Source: an uncultured Clostridia bacterium (GTDB taxonomy: Bacteria; Bacillota; Clostridia; TANB77; CAG-508). Taken from it: a stretch of 64,000 nucleotides of DNA. This document shows, piece after piece, positions 52,741 to 63,264 of the stretch. The stretch spans positions 49,407-113,406 of the forward strand of contig CALXWP010000005.1 of assembly GCA_944392455.1 (NCBI GenBank), read 5' to 3'. Every line of letters starts with the position of its first letter. The stretch's first letter is position 1. The notes below the pieces were generated by a model. That model saw only the letters and a program-made list of their open reading frames with translations, had not been told where the DNA came from and ran no database searches. The position numbers were made by a program, and so were the translations under genes.

Positions 52741-53550
52741 ATGCATAGTATTGTTGAAATACTAAAGGATCACATTCAGTATAGGCAACAAATATTTAAA
52801 CTAGCAAAAGCGGACTTAATTAAAACATATAGAGGAGCTGCTTTAGGATGGGCTTGGGCAATTATCAAGCCTGCAGTTACAATATTTGTTTATTGGTTTG
52901 CGTTTTCTATTGGATTAAGAGCTGGAAAAGATGTAAATGGATATCCATTTTTCCTTTGGTTAATATCTGGGGTTGTGCCTTGGTTTTATATGAGTGATAT
53001 GTTAACTGGAGGTACAGAATCAATAAGAAAATATAGCTATTTAGTAACGAAAATGAAATTTCCAGTTTCAACAATTCCAACATTTGTAAGCATTTCAAAG
53101 TTCATGGTACATATAATTTTACTTACAATAGTATTATTAATTTTTATAGGAATGGGATATTTTCCAGATTTATACATTCTTCAATTACCATTTTATATGC
53201 TTTTAAATTTTATATTTTTTACAACATTTGCTCTATTCTCATCATTATTAGCATCAATGAGTAAAGATTTTGCAAATTTAGTAAAGTCTTTTGTTACAGC
53301 AGTATTTTGGCTATCTGGAATTATATTTAATATAAATACTATAAGTATACCATGGTTAAAATCATTATTAATGATTAACCCTGTTACATTTTTAATAGAA
53401 GGATATAGAAATTGTTTTATTAATCAAGTTTGGTTTTGGGAACAACCTAAAAGACTTATGTATTTTGGAATAATATTACTAGTATTAATCATATTGGCAA
53501 TTTGGACATATAGAAGATTAAGAAAAGAAATTCCAGATGTACTTAACTAA
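52741..53550 (+). CDS. tagG: Teichoic acid ABC exporter, permease
   Basis: The ABC-2 permease that flips lipid-linked teichoic acid across the membrane. The 269-residue protein has the family N terminus (KADLIKTYRGAALGWAWAIIKP), six transmembrane segments and VPWFYMSDMLTGGTESIRKYSYLV. It starts 2 nt after tagD, inside a coupled array, and is followed 52 nt later by the ATPase. Confidence 0.94.
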   Translation: MHSIVEILKDHIQYRQQIFKLAKADLIKTYRGAALGWAWAIIKPAVTIFVYWFAFSIGLRAGKDVNGYPFFLWLISGVVPWFYMSDMLTGGTESIRKYSYLVTKMKFPVSTIPTFVSISKFMVHIILLTIVLLIFIGMGYFPDLYILQLPFYMLLNFIFFTTFALFSSLLASMSKDFANLVKSFVTAVFWLSGIIFNINTISIPWLKSLLMINPVTFLIEGYRNCFINQVWFWEQPKRLMYFGIILLVLIILAIWTYRRLRKEIPDVLN

Positions 53551-53602
53551 TAATATTAATTATTATTAAGACAGTAAATAAATAAGAAAGGATAAAATCT
53601 TA

Positions 53603-54343
53603 ATGAAAAAAAAAGAAATTGTAATTAAATTTGATCATGTTACAAAAATGTACAAGCTTTTTAAGAATGATAAAAGAAGATTATTACATACATTTCTCAA
53701 AAGAATTAAATATAAGGAAAAAAAAGCTGTAAATGATGTCTCTTTTTCAATAGCAAGAGGGGAGGCTGTTGCTCTATTAGGTAAAAATGGTGCTGGAAAA
53801 TCAACGATCTTAAAAATGATAACAGGTGTAGCTTTTCCGACAAGTGGAAATATTACTGTAAACGGAAGAGTTAGTGCATTACTTGAGCTTACTTCTGGAT
53901 TTGATCCTGAATTTACAGGAAGGGAAAATATTTATTTAAAAGGACAATTATTAGGATTAAAAGATAGCGAAATAAGAGAACTAGAACAAGAAATAATAGA
54001 CTTTGCTGAAATTGAAGAGTATATAGACCAACCAGTAAGGACATATTCAAGTGGTATGAAAGCTAGACTTGGTTTTTCAATCAATGTTAATATCAGACCT
54101 GAAATACTAATAGTTGACGAAGCTTTAAGCGTTGGTGATGAGGAATTTAAAAATAAGTGTACAAAAAAAGTAAATGAAATTGTTAATAAAGATGAGGTAA
54201 CATTATTGTTCGTTACACATTCTACTGTTATGGCTAAGGAATTTTGCAATAGAGGAATAGTTATGCAAAATGGAAAAAAGACTTTTGATGGAGACATTGA
54301 TGAGGCTATTGATAAGTACAAGAAAACAGTGAAGAAAATATAG
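53603..54343 (+). CDS. tagH: Teichoic acid ABC exporter, ATP-binding subunit
   Basis: Energises the TagG channel. The 246-residue ATPase has Walker A LLGKNGAGKSTILKMI, the ABC signature as TYSSGMKARLGFS, Walker B EILIVDEALSVGDEEF and the switch His VTHS. It lacks the extra C-terminal domain of longer Bacillus TagH proteins. AAGAAAGGAT precedes ATG 53603. Confidence 0.94.
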   Translation: MKKKEIVIKFDHVTKMYKLFKNDKRRLLHTFLKRIKYKEKKAVNDVSFSIARGEAVALLGKNGAGKSTILKMITGVAFPTSGNITVNGRVSALLELTSGFDPEFTGRENIYLKGQLLGLKDSEIRELEQEIIDFAEIEEYIDQPVRTYSSGMKARLGFSINVNIRPEILIVDEALSVGDEEFKNKCTKKVNEIVNKDEVTLLFVTHSTVMAKEFCNRGIVMQNGKKTFDGDIDEAIDKYKKTVKKI

Positions 54344-54354
54344 GGAGAAAACTA

Positions 54355-55434
54355 ATGCTAATTATTGTAATTATATTTTTTGTTCTAATTATTAGCAGAA
54401 TAAAATTTGTTAATTATAATGATGAATATATAAGCAGAGAAACAACTAAAAAAATAAATGGAATATTTGTATTTTTAGTTATATTAAGGCATTTTTCAAG
54501 CTATATAGAATTAACTGGTGCATTAAAAGAAACATATGAAGTATTACAAAAATTTTTAGGGCAACTAATAGTGGCTACATTCTTATTTTATTCTGGTTAT
54601 GGGATATTAGAAGCAATAAAAAGCAAAAAAGATAAATTTATTAATTCATTGCAACTAAGAACACTTAAGTTATTAATACATTTTGATATAGCAGTTGCCT
54701 TATTTGCAATACTTGGAGTATTACTAGAAAAAAATTATCCTTTATCCCGAGTACTATTATCATTTACGGGATGGAATAGTATAGGAAATAGTAATTGGTA
54801 TGTATTCGCCATATTAATATTATACATATTAACATTTTTAGTATTCAAAATATTTAATAAAAAAGATAATAAATATATTATAAGATGTGTTATATTTTTG
54901 TTTGCATCAATAGCTTTTGTGTATATATTAAAATATGTTAAAGATGGCAAACAAACATGGTGGTATAATACTATTCTATGTTATGCAGCAGGAATGTTTT
55001 ATTCATTATTTAAAAATAAGATTGAAGATACCTTAAAGGGACATTCAATCAGATGGGGGATATCTCTTATTATATTATTGTTAATTTTTGTTTTTGCGAA
55101 GAGATATAGAAGTCATTTATCAATGTATGAATTGCATGCAATAGTATTTGCTTTAATTATCACACTTTTGTCAATGAAGATAATAATAAATTCTAAAATG
55201 CTGACATTTTTAGGAAATCATATATTTAGTATATACATATTACAACGAATTCCTATGATTATTGGTGAAAGAATAGGGTTAGCAGATCTTAATATATATG
55301 TATATTTTATATTTTCATTAGTGTTTACAATTATAATAGCTTGTACATTTGATTATGTTACAGGTAAACTAGATAAATTTCTATTCGGAAGAAAAAAGAC
55401 AAAATTATTGAATTGTGCACAGAACAATCAGTAA
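54355..55434 (+). CDS. Acyltransferase family 3 membrane protein
   Basis: A 359-residue integral membrane protein of the acyltransferase-3 type, starting 11 nt after tagH. It has KINGIFVFLVILRHFSSYIE with the conserved RHF in TM1, LFYSGYGILEAIKSKK, and WYVFAILILYILTFL, about ten segments in all. It is well placed to acylate teichoic acid or its glycosyl decorations on the outer face. It is a different subgroup from the one at 2719-3753. Confidence 0.85.
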   Translation: MLIIVIIFFVLIISRIKFVNYNDEYISRETTKKINGIFVFLVILRHFSSYIELTGALKETYEVLQKFLGQLIVATFLFYSGYGILEAIKSKKDKFINSLQLRTLKLLIHFDIAVALFAILGVLLEKNYPLSRVLLSFTGWNSIGNSNWYVFAILILYILTFLVFKIFNKKDNKYIIRCVIFLFASIAFVYILKYVKDGKQTWWYNTILCYAAGMFYSLFKNKIEDTLKGHSIRWGISLIILLLIFVFAKRYRSHLSMYELHAIVFALIITLLSMKIIINSKMLTFLGNHIFSIYILQRIPMIIGERIGLADLNIYVYFIFSLVFTIIIACTFDYVTGKLDKFLFGRKKTKLLNCAQNNQ

Positions 55435-55440
55435 GAATAT

Positions 55441-56163
55441 ATGAAGGTGATTACTATTAATTTATTAGCAGCTATAATAGTATTTAATATATTAATATTT
55501 ATATATCAAATTATAATTGAAATATTTTCTGCTATTTTTAGAATAGAAGGGATACAAATAGATAAAGCAAGATTTCAAGTTATCTCTATACTTACTGGTA
55601 CAGGATTTACAACTAGCGAAAGTGAATTAATGCTTTCTACTAAAAGAAGAAGAAAACTGACTCAAATAATGATTCTATTTAGTTATATATTTAATATTTC
55701 AATAGTATCTACAATAGTAAACATATTTATTTCAACAAATAATACAAGTTTTATTGAGGTTATGATAGGTGCAGGACTTACTATTATAAATATAATTTTA
55801 TTGATCTGCTTAAATAAATCAACAAGGATTAGAAAGTTATTTGATAATATAGTAATTAATATAGAGAAAAATAGAAAAAAGAAAAAAATTAATCCTATAT
55901 CTATTTATGACTATTATGGAAATAAAGTAATTGCAGAAATAAGCATAACAAAATTAAATGAAAGAATAATTAATTTAGATACAGAAAAATTAAAAAAAGA
56001 TTACGATATACAACTTTTAGTTGTAAAAAGAGGTAATGAAACGATTGTAGAAATTAATAATAACTTTAGAATAAAAGATAATGATATATTATTAGTATTT
56101 GGAAATATTAAAGTTATAAAGAAATTGTTCAAAAAAAATTCTAAATCGAATAAAAATAAATAA
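55441..56163 (+). CDS. Membrane protein with TrkA-C (RCK_C) domain
   Basis: Two or three transmembrane segments in the first half (VITINLLAAIIVFNILIFI; IGAGLTIINIILLICL) flank a conserved region SILTGTGFTTSESELMLSTKRRRKL that recalls membrane proteins linked to ion-channel RCK domains. The last 90 residues (YDIQLLVVKRGNETIVEINN, RIKDNDILLVFGN) are an RCK_C domain, a ligand-binding regulator of potassium transport. The ATG 55441 has only a weak site. Its place at the end of the teichoic acid run may be chance. Confidence 0.75.
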   Translation: MKVITINLLAAIIVFNILIFIYQIIIEIFSAIFRIEGIQIDKARFQVISILTGTGFTTSESELMLSTKRRRKLTQIMILFSYIFNISIVSTIVNIFISTNNTSFIEVMIGAGLTIINIILLICLNKSTRIRKLFDNIVINIEKNRKKKKINPISIYDYYGNKVIAEISITKLNERIINLDTEKLKKDYDIQLLVVKRGNETIVEINNNFRIKDNDILLVFGNIKVIKKLFKKNSKSNKNK

Positions 56164-56165
56164 TA

Positions 56166-56220
56166 AGAAAAAATAACACATTATATAGAATATGATTTCT
56201 AGTTAATGTGTTATTTTTTT
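56166..56220. terminator. Bidirectional terminator
   Basis: AAAAAATAACACATTA pairs with TTAATGTGTTATTTTTT across a 19-nt loop. T runs on both strands let it serve the plus-strand teichoic acid run and the convergent tyrS. Confidence 0.85.
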
Positions 56221-56247
56221 AAATATTTTAACAGGTTATTAAATTTT

Positions 56248-57456
56248 TTATTTTTCTAACTTGTGATATACTTTTTTACCTTTTCTTAAAATAGCATATC
56301 CATCATTAAAGTCTTTATCTTCTAAAACATAATTTACATCAGTAACTTTCTCATCATTTAAAGTAATACCACCTTGATTAATTAATGTTCTTGCTTGTCC
56401 TTTTGATGGTGCCATTCCAGCAATTATAATTGCTTCTAATATAGAAATATTTCCATCTATTTTTGATGTTGGCATATTCTCTAAAGAACCTTGTCCTTCA
56501 AATAATGCTTTAGATGCTTCTTCAGCTTTTTTTGCTTCTTCTTCACCATGAATTAATTTAGTAATTTCAAATGCAGCTATTTTTTTAGCTTCATTTATTT
56601 GTTCGTCTTTTAAACTTGCTAAACGATTTACTTCTTCCATTGGTAAGAAAGTAAGTAAAGAAAGTACTGTTTTAACATCTGCGTCATCAATATTTCTCCA
56701 ATATTGATAGAATTCATATGGAGAAGTTTTACTGCTATCAAGCCATAAAGCTCCTTTTTCAGTTTTACCCATTTTCTTTCCTTCTTTAGTAGTAAGAAGT
56801 TTAAAAGTTAAACCAAATGAATCTGAATGACCAATTCTTCTTATTAAATCAACACCACCTAAAATGTTTGACCATTGATCATTTCCGCCCATTTGAAGTT
56901 TACATCCATATGTATTATATAAATGTAAAAAGTCATATGATTGCATAAGCATATATCCAAGTTCAAAGAAAGTTAAACCTCTTTCCATTCTTTGTTTATA
57001 GCATTCTGCTGCAAGCATTTTATTTACAGAAAATAGTGAACCTATATCTCTCATAAATTCAACAAAATTAAGATCTAATAACCAATCAGCATTATTAACT
57101 ATAATTGCACCATTATCACCTTCAAAACTTACAAATTTAGAAAGTTGTTTTTTAAAACACTCTACATTATGATTAATTTCTTCTCTTGACATCATTCTTC
57201 TCATATCTGTTTTTCCAGATGGATCACCTATAGTGGCAGTACCACCACCAATTAAGATTATTGGTTTATGACCAGCTTTTTGCATATGACTTGCTACCAT
57301 CATTGAGACAAAGTGTCCAACATGTAAGCTATCTGCTGTTGGATCAAAACCTATATAAAATGGAATTTGTTTGTTGTCTAAAACATCTTTTATTTCTTCA
57401 TGAGTTATTTGTTCTATATAACCTCTTTCCATAAGTTCTTCAAAAATTCTTGACAT
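56248..57456 (-). CDS. tyrS: Tyrosyl-tRNA synthetase, TyrS type
   Basis: Class I TyrRS of 402 residues with the HIGH motif as [16 protein letters not shown] in the KMSKS position (typical of TyrS), [13 protein letters not shown] and a C-terminal S4 domain ([20 protein letters not shown]). AGGAGGAATGATTTT precedes ATG 57456. No T-box leader is found upstream in the 88 nt before the next gene, so this copy is probably the constitutive enzyme and the T-box-controlled TyrZ the inducible one. Confidence 0.95.
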   Translation of the reverse strand: MSRIFEELMERGYIEQITHEEIKDVLDNKQIPFYIGFDPTADSLHVGHFVSMMVASHMQKAGHKPIILIGGGTATIGDPSGKTDMRRMMSREEINHNVECFKKQLSKFVSFEGDNGAIIVNNADWLLDLNFVEFMRDIGSLFSVNKMLAAECYKQRMERGLTFFELGYMLMQSYDFLHLYNTYGCKLQMGGNDQWSNILGGVDLIRRIGHSDSFGLTFKLLTTKEGKKMGKTEKGALWLDSSKTSPYEFYQYWRNIDDADVKTVLSLLTFLPMEEVNRLASLKDEQINEAKKIAAFEITKLIHGEEEAKKAEEASKALFEGQGSLENMPTSKIDGNISILEAIIIAGMAPSKGQARTLINQGGITLNDEKVTDVNYVLEDKDFNDGYAILRKGKKVYHKLEK

Positions 57457-57544
57457 AAAATCATTCCTCCTAAATTAAATATATATTTAAAATATTTTAT
57501 ATAAATTATAAATATTTATAGTTGTTATTTTTAATTTTGGAGCA

Positions 57545-57982
57545 TCAGCCCCAAAATTTTTTCATTCTATCTATGCCATCTTGTTCCCATATAATTAAAC
57601 GTAACTCGTTCGATATTTTATCTAAAAGCTCTTCTTCTTTTTTAAAGAGATTGACATTAGAAGCAGAATATAAAATACCAAGCTCTGACTCTATTTTATC
57701 AATATATTGAAATGCATCACGAATTATGAATATGAACAATCCAGCTAAATCCTTTTCAATTGGAATATGCAAAGGAGTTCTCAGACCTAAGCGTCTAATA
57801 TGAACTATTCCTGTATTGGAAAAGTCATTGTTATTATATGCTTCTTTAAAAGGTGTATATAGCCTTTGCAATGAGTCTAATGTGTGCCAAAGCCGTATCC
57901 ATACTAATGCGATTTTAATAGCTTTTCGAATTAAAAATAAGCAGGTCACAATGATGAAAACAACAAAGAATGAATGTAACAT
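57545..57982 (-). CDS. Small membrane-anchored protein, unknown function
   Basis: GAGGAGG sits just before ATG 57982. An N-terminal transmembrane segment (LHSFFVVFIIVTCLFLI) is followed by a basic patch and a helical domain with IHIRRLGLRTPLHIPIEKDL and FIIRDAFQYIDKIE. The 145-residue protein ends KKFWG, and the coding end lies in a hairpin. Codon use is a little richer in G and C than the neighbours. It is 88 nt upstream of tyrS on the same strand. I do not recognise it. Confidence 0.65.
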   Translation of the reverse strand: MLHSFFVVFIIVTCLFLIRKAIKIALVWIRLWHTLDSLQRLYTPFKEAYNNNDFSNTGIVHIRRLGLRTPLHIPIEKDLAGLFIFIIRDAFQYIDKIESELGILYSASNVNLFKKEEELLDKISNELRLIIWEQDGIDRMKKFWG

Positions 57983-58128
57983 AAAACCTCCTCAAAGTTT
58001 GAAAAAATTTATTAATAGCTACTTATAAAATTATACAACGACTAAGAAAAAAAAGCAATATGCTTTATTACATACTTAATATTATGGAATACATAAGAAA
58101 AAATACTAAAACTAGAATACAAATTTAG

Positions 58129-58157
58129 TTGACAAAAATTAGTAAAATCAATATAAT
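58129..58157 (+). promoter_or_regulatory. Sigma-A promoter of lepA
   Basis: TTGACA (58129-58134) and TATAAT (58152-58157), 17 nt apart, both perfect matches to the consensus. Confidence 0.85.
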
Positions 58158-58194
58158 TATTGCAGGAAAATAGAGGAGAAAATTGGAGAATTTT

Positions 58195-60006
58195 ATGGAA
58201 GACAGAAAGAAATACATTAGAAATTTTAGTATAATTGCACATATTGATCATGGAAAGTCAACTTTAGCAGATAGATTAATAGAAATGACAGGAGCTCTTT
58301 CTAGCCGTGAAATGGAAAGTCAAGTTTTAGATAATATGGATATAGAAAGAGAAAGAGGAATTACAATAAAATCTCAAGCTGTAAAAATGATGTATAAAGC
58401 AAAAGACGGACGTGAATATGAACTTAATTTAATAGATACTCCAGGACATGTTGATTTTAATTATGAAGTATCAAGAAGTTTAGCTGCATGTGATGGAGCA
58501 ATTTTAGTTGTTGATAGTACACAAGGTGTAGAAGCACAGACTTTAGCAAATGTATATTTAGCAATAGATAATAATTTGGAAATCTTACCGGTTATAAATA
58601 AGGTGGATTTACCAAATGCAAGACCTGATGAAGTAAAAGCAGAAATAGAAGATATTATAGGAATACCAGCTCAGGATGCTCCATGTATCTCTGCAAAAAC
58701 AGGATTAAATGTAGACCAGGTACTAGAAAGAATAATTACTGATTTACCAGCACCAAAAGGTGATGAAAATGCGGAACTTAAATGCTTAATATTCGATTCT
58801 ATATATAATGACTATAAAGGTGCTATTGCATATGTTAGAGTAAAAGACGGAACCGTAAAAGTTGGAGACGAGATAATGCTTATGTCTAATAAAAAAACTT
58901 TTACAGTAACAGAAGTAGGATATTTTGAACCTGGATCATATAATCCATGTGATATATTACAAGCAGGAGAAGTTGGATATATTGCAGCAAGTATAAAAAG
59001 CTTATCAGATATTAGAGTTGGTGACACAATAACATTAAAAAACAGACCAGCACCTGAACCATTACCTGGATATAAAAAAGTAAATCCAATGGTATATTGT
59101 GGTATATATCCAATAGATGGTAGTGATTATGAGAATTTAAAAGTAGCTTTAGAAAAATTAAAACTAAATGATGCAGCTTTAGAATATGAACCAGAATCAT
59201 CTGGAGCTTTAGGTTTTGGATTTAGATGTGGATTTTTAGGACTTCTTCATTTAGAAATAATAGAAGAAAGATTAGATAGAGAATTTGACTTGGGATTAAT
59301 TACAACATCTCCATCAGTTATATATAAAGTTCATAAAACAGATGGTGAAGTTATTGAATTATATAATCCATCAGATTTACCTCCTACAAGTGAAATATCA
59401 TATATGGAAGAACCTTTTGTAACAGCAGAAATATTAACACCTAAAGAATTTGTTGGTAATATAATGGAAATATGTCAAAATAGACGTGGTATATATATTG
59501 ATATGAAATATCTAGATGAAAATAGAGTTACATTAATTTATGAGATGCCATTAAATGAAATAATATATGACTTTTTTGATCAATTAAAATCAAAAACAAA
59601 AGGTTATGCTTCATTTGATTATGAATTTAAGGAATATAAAAGATCTGATTTAGTAAAATTAGATATTCATGTAAATGGAGAAAGCTTAGATGCTCTTTCA
59701 TTTATAGTACATAAAAGTAATAGCTATGAAAGAGGAAGAAAAATGGTAGAAAAACTAAAAACAGTTATACCAAGACAATTATTTGTAATTGCAATACAAG
59801 CTGTTATAGGTGGAAAAGTTATAGCAAGAGAAACAATTTCAGCTTTAAGAAAAGATGTCTTAGCTAAATGCTATGGTGGAGATATTACAAGAAAGAAAAA
59901 GTTATTAGAAAAACAAAAACGTGGTAAAAAGAAAATGAGACAAATAGGAAATGTAGAAATACCACAAGAAGCTTTCTTAAGTGTACTTAAATTAGATGAT
60001 GAATAA
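58195..60006 (+). CDS. lepA: Elongation factor 4
   Basis: Ribosome-bound GTPase that back-translocates or remodels stalled ribosomes. The GTP-binding motifs are [16 protein letters not shown] (G1), ERGITIKSQ (G2), DTPGHVDF (G3) and NKVDLP (G4); the LepA-specific C-terminal domain ends with [24 protein letters not shown] sequence and [11 protein letters not shown]. Start at ATG 58195 agrees with homologues beginning shortly before [11 protein letters not shown]; a TTG 12 nt upstream lies next to a second AGAGGAG site and is an alternative. Confidence 0.97.
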   Translation: MEDRKKYIRNFSIIAHIDHGKSTLADRLIEMTGALSSREMESQVLDNMDIERERGITIKSQAVKMMYKAKDGREYELNLIDTPGHVDFNYEVSRSLAACDGAILVVDSTQGVEAQTLANVYLAIDNNLEILPVINKVDLPNARPDEVKAEIEDIIGIPAQDAPCISAKTGLNVDQVLERIITDLPAPKGDENAELKCLIFDSIYNDYKGAIAYVRVKDGTVKVGDEIMLMSNKKTFTVTEVGYFEPGSYNPCDILQAGEVGYIAASIKSLSDIRVGDTITLKNRPAPEPLPGYKKVNPMVYCGIYPIDGSDYENLKVALEKLKLNDAALEYEPESSGALGFGFRCGFLGLLHLEIIEERLDREFDLGLITTSPSVIYKVHKTDGEVIELYNPSDLPPTSEISYMEEPFVTAEILTPKEFVGNIMEICQNRRGIYIDMKYLDENRVTLIYEMPLNEIIYDFFDQLKSKTKGYASFDYEFKEYKRSDLVKLDIHVNGESLDALSFIVHKSNSYERGRKMVEKLKTVIPRQLFVIAIQAVIGGKVIARETISALRKDVLAKCYGGDITRKKKLLEKQKRGKKKMRQIGNVEIPQEAFLSVLKLDDE

Positions 60007-60020
60007 AAATTAGGAGTAAA

Positions 60021-60692
60021 ATGAATAACTTAAATAATTTAAAAGATCTAATTGACAAATATAATTGTGAAATATTTGATAATGAAGAAATAAGGGAAAT
60101 TAATAAGGAAAAACCTTTTAAAATAGTTAAAGGAAATTTACCAATTATATTTTCAGCTCCACACTGTGTTAAACAATTAAGAGAAGGTAAAATAAAATGT
60201 GCAGAAGGAGAGACAGGAGCAATCGTACAGATTCTATCAAATAGACTTGATTGTTATGCAATATATAAAACATATAATGATAACGATGATGCAAATTATG
60301 ATTTGAATAGTAAATATAAAGAATATTTATTAAAGATAGTTAAGGAAAATGATATAAAATTATTATTAGATATTCACGGAGCTAAAAATGAACATAGTTT
60401 TAATATAGAAATTTGTACAGATGATGGTAAAAATATAGAAAATAATTGGTATTTAATTGATGATTTAAAGAATAGTTTTAACACTAACGGAATTGATAAG
60501 ATAACTGAAAATACAATTTTTAAAGCAAATTCTATAAGAACAATAAGTAAGTATATACATGAAGAAGCTAATATTCCATGTATACAACTTGAAATAACAG
60601 GAAGATATAGATATAGGGAAAATATAGAAGGAATAGACAAATTAATAAATGCGTTATCAGATTTTATAGATAATATAAAGGAGAAAATATAA
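60021..60692 (+). CDS. N-formylglutamate amidohydrolase-like protein
   Basis: The 223-residue product has FSAPHCVKQLREG, GAIVQILSN, LLLDIHGA and IPCIQLEITGRYR, a pattern of conserved His, Asp and Glu residues seen in the HutG-type N-formylglutamate amidohydrolase fold. Length fits, but the family includes many proteins of other or unknown substrates, and no histidine-degradation genes are nearby. It begins 14 nt after lepA behind TTAGGAG and is followed after 1 nt by the methyltransferase gene. Confidence 0.7.
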   Translation: MNNLNNLKDLIDKYNCEIFDNEEIREINKEKPFKIVKGNLPIIFSAPHCVKQLREGKIKCAEGETGAIVQILSNRLDCYAIYKTYNDNDDANYDLNSKYKEYLLKIVKENDIKLLLDIHGAKNEHSFNIEICTDDGKNIENNWYLIDDLKNSFNTNGIDKITENTIFKANSIRTISKYIHEEANIPCIQLEITGRYRYRENIEGIDKLINALSDFIDNIKEKI

Positions 60693-60693
60693 T

Positions 60694-61455
60694 ATGAATG
60701 ATGAATATCAGGATCAAGTAGAAGGAAGAAATGCAGTTCTTGAACTTTTAGAATCTGATAGAGATATAAATAAAATATTTATATCAGATGGAGAAAAGCA
60801 TGGTTCTATAAATAAAATTATAGCTTTAGCAAAACAAAAAAAGGTTATAATAAATGAAGTAAGCAGGGCAAAACTTAATCAAATGTCACAAACAGAAAAC
60901 AATCAAGGAGTTATAGCTATTGTACCACCATTTGAATATTGTGATATAGATGATATATTAGTGTTTGCAAAGTCAAAAGATGAAAGCCCATTTATATTAA
61001 TATTAGATGAAATAGAAGACCCTCATAATTTAGGCTCAATTATAAGAACTGCAGAAACAGCTGGAGTACATGGAATAATAATACCAAAAAGAAGAGCGGC
61101 ATCAGTAAATAGTACTGTTGTGAAAGTATCTGCAGGAGCAGTAGAACATATGAATATTGCTAGAGTAAATAATATAAATGATGCAATAAATTATTTAAAA
61201 CAAAACGATATATGGATTTGTGGAACTGATATAGATGCTAAAAACTACTACTATAATGAAGACTATACTGGAGGAATTGGAATAGTAATAGGAAATGAAG
61301 GAAGCGGTATGGGAAGACTGGTAAAGAAAAACTGCGACTTTTTAGTTAAAATTCCTATGAAAGGAAAAGTTACATCATTAAATGCTTCAGTTTCGGCAGG
61401 TATCATAATATATGAAGTTCTTAAACAAAGAAATATAAATAATAAACATATATAG
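60694..61455 (+). CDS. rlmB: 23S rRNA 2'-O-methyltransferase (TrmH/SpoU family)
   Basis: The 253-residue SPOUT enzyme has an N-terminal RNA-binding domain (EGRNAVLELLESDRDINKIF), and the knot motifs LDEIEDPHNLGSIIRTAE, GIVIGNEGSGMGRLV and SLNASVSAGI. RlmB methylates G2251 of 23S rRNA; TrmH-family relatives have other targets, so the symbol is the likely one rather than certain. AAGGAGAAAA precedes ATG 60694. Confidence 0.9.
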   Translation: MNDEYQDQVEGRNAVLELLESDRDINKIFISDGEKHGSINKIIALAKQKKVIINEVSRAKLNQMSQTENNQGVIAIVPPFEYCDIDDILVFAKSKDESPFILILDEIEDPHNLGSIIRTAETAGVHGIIIPKRRAASVNSTVVKVSAGAVEHMNIARVNNINDAINYLKQNDIWICGTDIDAKNYYYNEDYTGGIGIVIGNEGSGMGRLVKKNCDFLVKIPMKGKVTSLNASVSAGIIIYEVLKQRNINNKHI

Positions 61456-61467
61456 GAGGGTAAACAT

Positions 61468-63234
61468 ATGACAAAGAAAAAAATCTTATTAATAGTATTA
61501 CCAATAGTATTAGTTGTAGTTATAGGAGTTGTTTTTGCAGTTCTATATTTTACAACCAATATATTTAAATCGACAGATGAGTTATTTTGGCAATATATGT
61601 CTCAAAATAAAGACATAACAAATATATTAGAAAATGATAAATTGGCATCACAAACAGAATTTAAAAACAATAATTCATATAATTCTACAGGAAATTTAAC
61701 ATATTCAACTAGCACAGGGGAAAATAGTTCGAAATACTTTGATGTAGAAACAACAGCAAGACATGATGCAAATACTGGAAGAACTTATGCAGATGCAACT
61801 TTAAAAAATGGAGATATTGATTTATTTAATGTTTCATATATTAATAGTGGAGATGTATATGCAATAAAAAGTGCCGATGTTGTAGATAATTATATTGGAA
61901 TAAGAAATTCTGGACTTAAAGAACTTGCAGCTAAATACAATATATCTACTGATAAAGTACCTGATACTATTAATATAAAAGATTATACAAGTTTCTTTGA
62001 TTTAACTGATGAGCAAAAAAATCATATTTATGAAACATATCTACCTATGATAAAAAACAATATAAGTGAAGATAATTATGTGAAATCAAATCAAGATGTA
62101 CAAATTGATGGAGAAACATATAATGCAAACGTATATGCAGCAACTTTAACAGGAGATCAATTAAAACAAATTTTAATTAGTTCTTTAGAAACATTAAAAG
62201 AAGATACAGAAACAATGGTATTAATTAGTAATAAAGCATCTGTATTAAACTTAGGTGTAGAATATACAGATATAACAAATCTTACTGTGAAAATTAATTC
62301 ACTAATTGAACAAATAAATGGATTAAATATTACAAATAACACAAACATATATGTATATGAAAATTATGATCAAACAATAAGAACTGTAATTGAAGTTGAA
62401 AATATGATAGAAATAACATATGATAGAGTAAATAACAAGCAAATACTTACAATAGATTATACTCAAGGTAGTATTGAACAAATATTAAATAGCAGTACAG
62501 AAACAAATCAAGATATGACAAATACATTAACAGAAAATAATATAGGTACAAATTCTATTTCAGATGGAATAGTAAATGATACAACAGATACAAATATAGT
62601 AGTAGAAAATTTAATTACAGATACAAATGAAACTGAAATTAGTCTAGACCAAATGGCTGATATAACAGTTAATACTGAAAATGTAGTACAAACTGATACT
62701 AATACTATAATGGATATAAATACAACTGCAGACAATATAACAGATGTTGAAGATACTCAAGTACAAGAAATATCTAGATTAGTTATAACTAAAGAAACAA
62801 GCGATCAAAATACAAATAATAATATAACTTTTATAAATAATATAAATGATGAAAATGAAAATAGTATTAGTATAACATATAATATGAGTAGTGCATCAAA
62901 TGACTCAATAAATAATTCATACAATATTACTGTAACTGCAACTTCAGGAAGCATAACGAATCCAATTATTGAAACAACAACAATTGACTATATTACAAGT
63001 ACAGTAAGAGTTGATCAAGTAGAAGAAATACAAGAGTTAACAGATTCTAATACAGTTATAGCTAATAACTATGATGCTACTCAATTTAGTGCTTTTATGG
63101 AACAATGGCTTGGAGCTTTTGAAAGCATATTAACAGAAAAAATGGCTAGTATTGGAATAGAAGATGAAGATGGTGTAATAGTAACTAATGATAATAATAC
63201 AAATGTTCAAGAAGAAACTACACCTGATCAATGA
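61468..63234 (+). CDS. Membrane-anchored, low-complexity surface protein
   Basis: ATAGGAGG precedes ATG 61468. The 588-residue product has a basic N terminus and one transmembrane segment (ILLIVLPIVLVVVIGVVFAV), then a domain up to about 340 without a recognised family (DELFWQYMSQNKDI, ELAAKYNISTDKVPDTINIK, TYNANVYAATLTGDQ). A 130-residue stretch very rich in Thr, Asn, Asp and Ser follows, then a C-terminal part ending at TGA 63232-63234. The downstream sortase domain continues in the same frame. It is probably extracytoplasmic; no LPxTG sorting signal is present. Confidence 0.75.
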   Translation: MTKKKILLIVLPIVLVVVIGVVFAVLYFTTNIFKSTDELFWQYMSQNKDITNILENDKLASQTEFKNNNSYNSTGNLTYSTSTGENSSKYFDVETTARHDANTGRTYADATLKNGDIDLFNVSYINSGDVYAIKSADVVDNYIGIRNSGLKELAAKYNISTDKVPDTINIKDYTSFFDLTDEQKNHIYETYLPMIKNNISEDNYVKSNQDVQIDGETYNANVYAATLTGDQLKQILISSLETLKEDTETMVLISNKASVLNLGVEYTDITNLTVKINSLIEQINGLNITNNTNIYVYENYDQTIRTVIEVENMIEITYDRVNNKQILTIDYTQGSIEQILNSSTETNQDMTNTLTENNIGTNSISDGIVNDTTDTNIVVENLITDTNETEISLDQMADITVNTENVVQTDTNTIMDINTTADNITDVEDTQVQEISRLVITKETSDQNTNNNITFINNINDENENSISITYNMSSASNDSINNSYNITVTATSGSITNPIIETTTIDYITSTVRVDQVEEIQELTDSNTVIANNYDATQFSAFMEQWLGAFESILTEKMASIGIEDEDGVIVTNDNNTNVQEETTPDQ

Positions 63235-63264
63235 ATAGGAACTATAGAAATACCAGCATTTGAT

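Noticed and set aside
57457..57544. A T-box leader for the TyrS-type gene
   Set aside because: No T-box sequence, specifier stem or terminator is present in the 88 nt upstream.
57522..58028. Plus-strand short frames opposite the 57545-57982 gene
   Set aside because: No ribosome binding sites; the minus-strand gene has GAGGAGG and a membrane-protein pattern.
63232..63234. UGA as a reassigned sense codon or selenocysteine codon
   Set aside because: Genes at 21505, 30546 and 49815 end in UGA in the ordinary way, and no SECIS-like element or selenocysteine-type enzyme is seen, so recoding is not claimed; only read-through or mutation remains.
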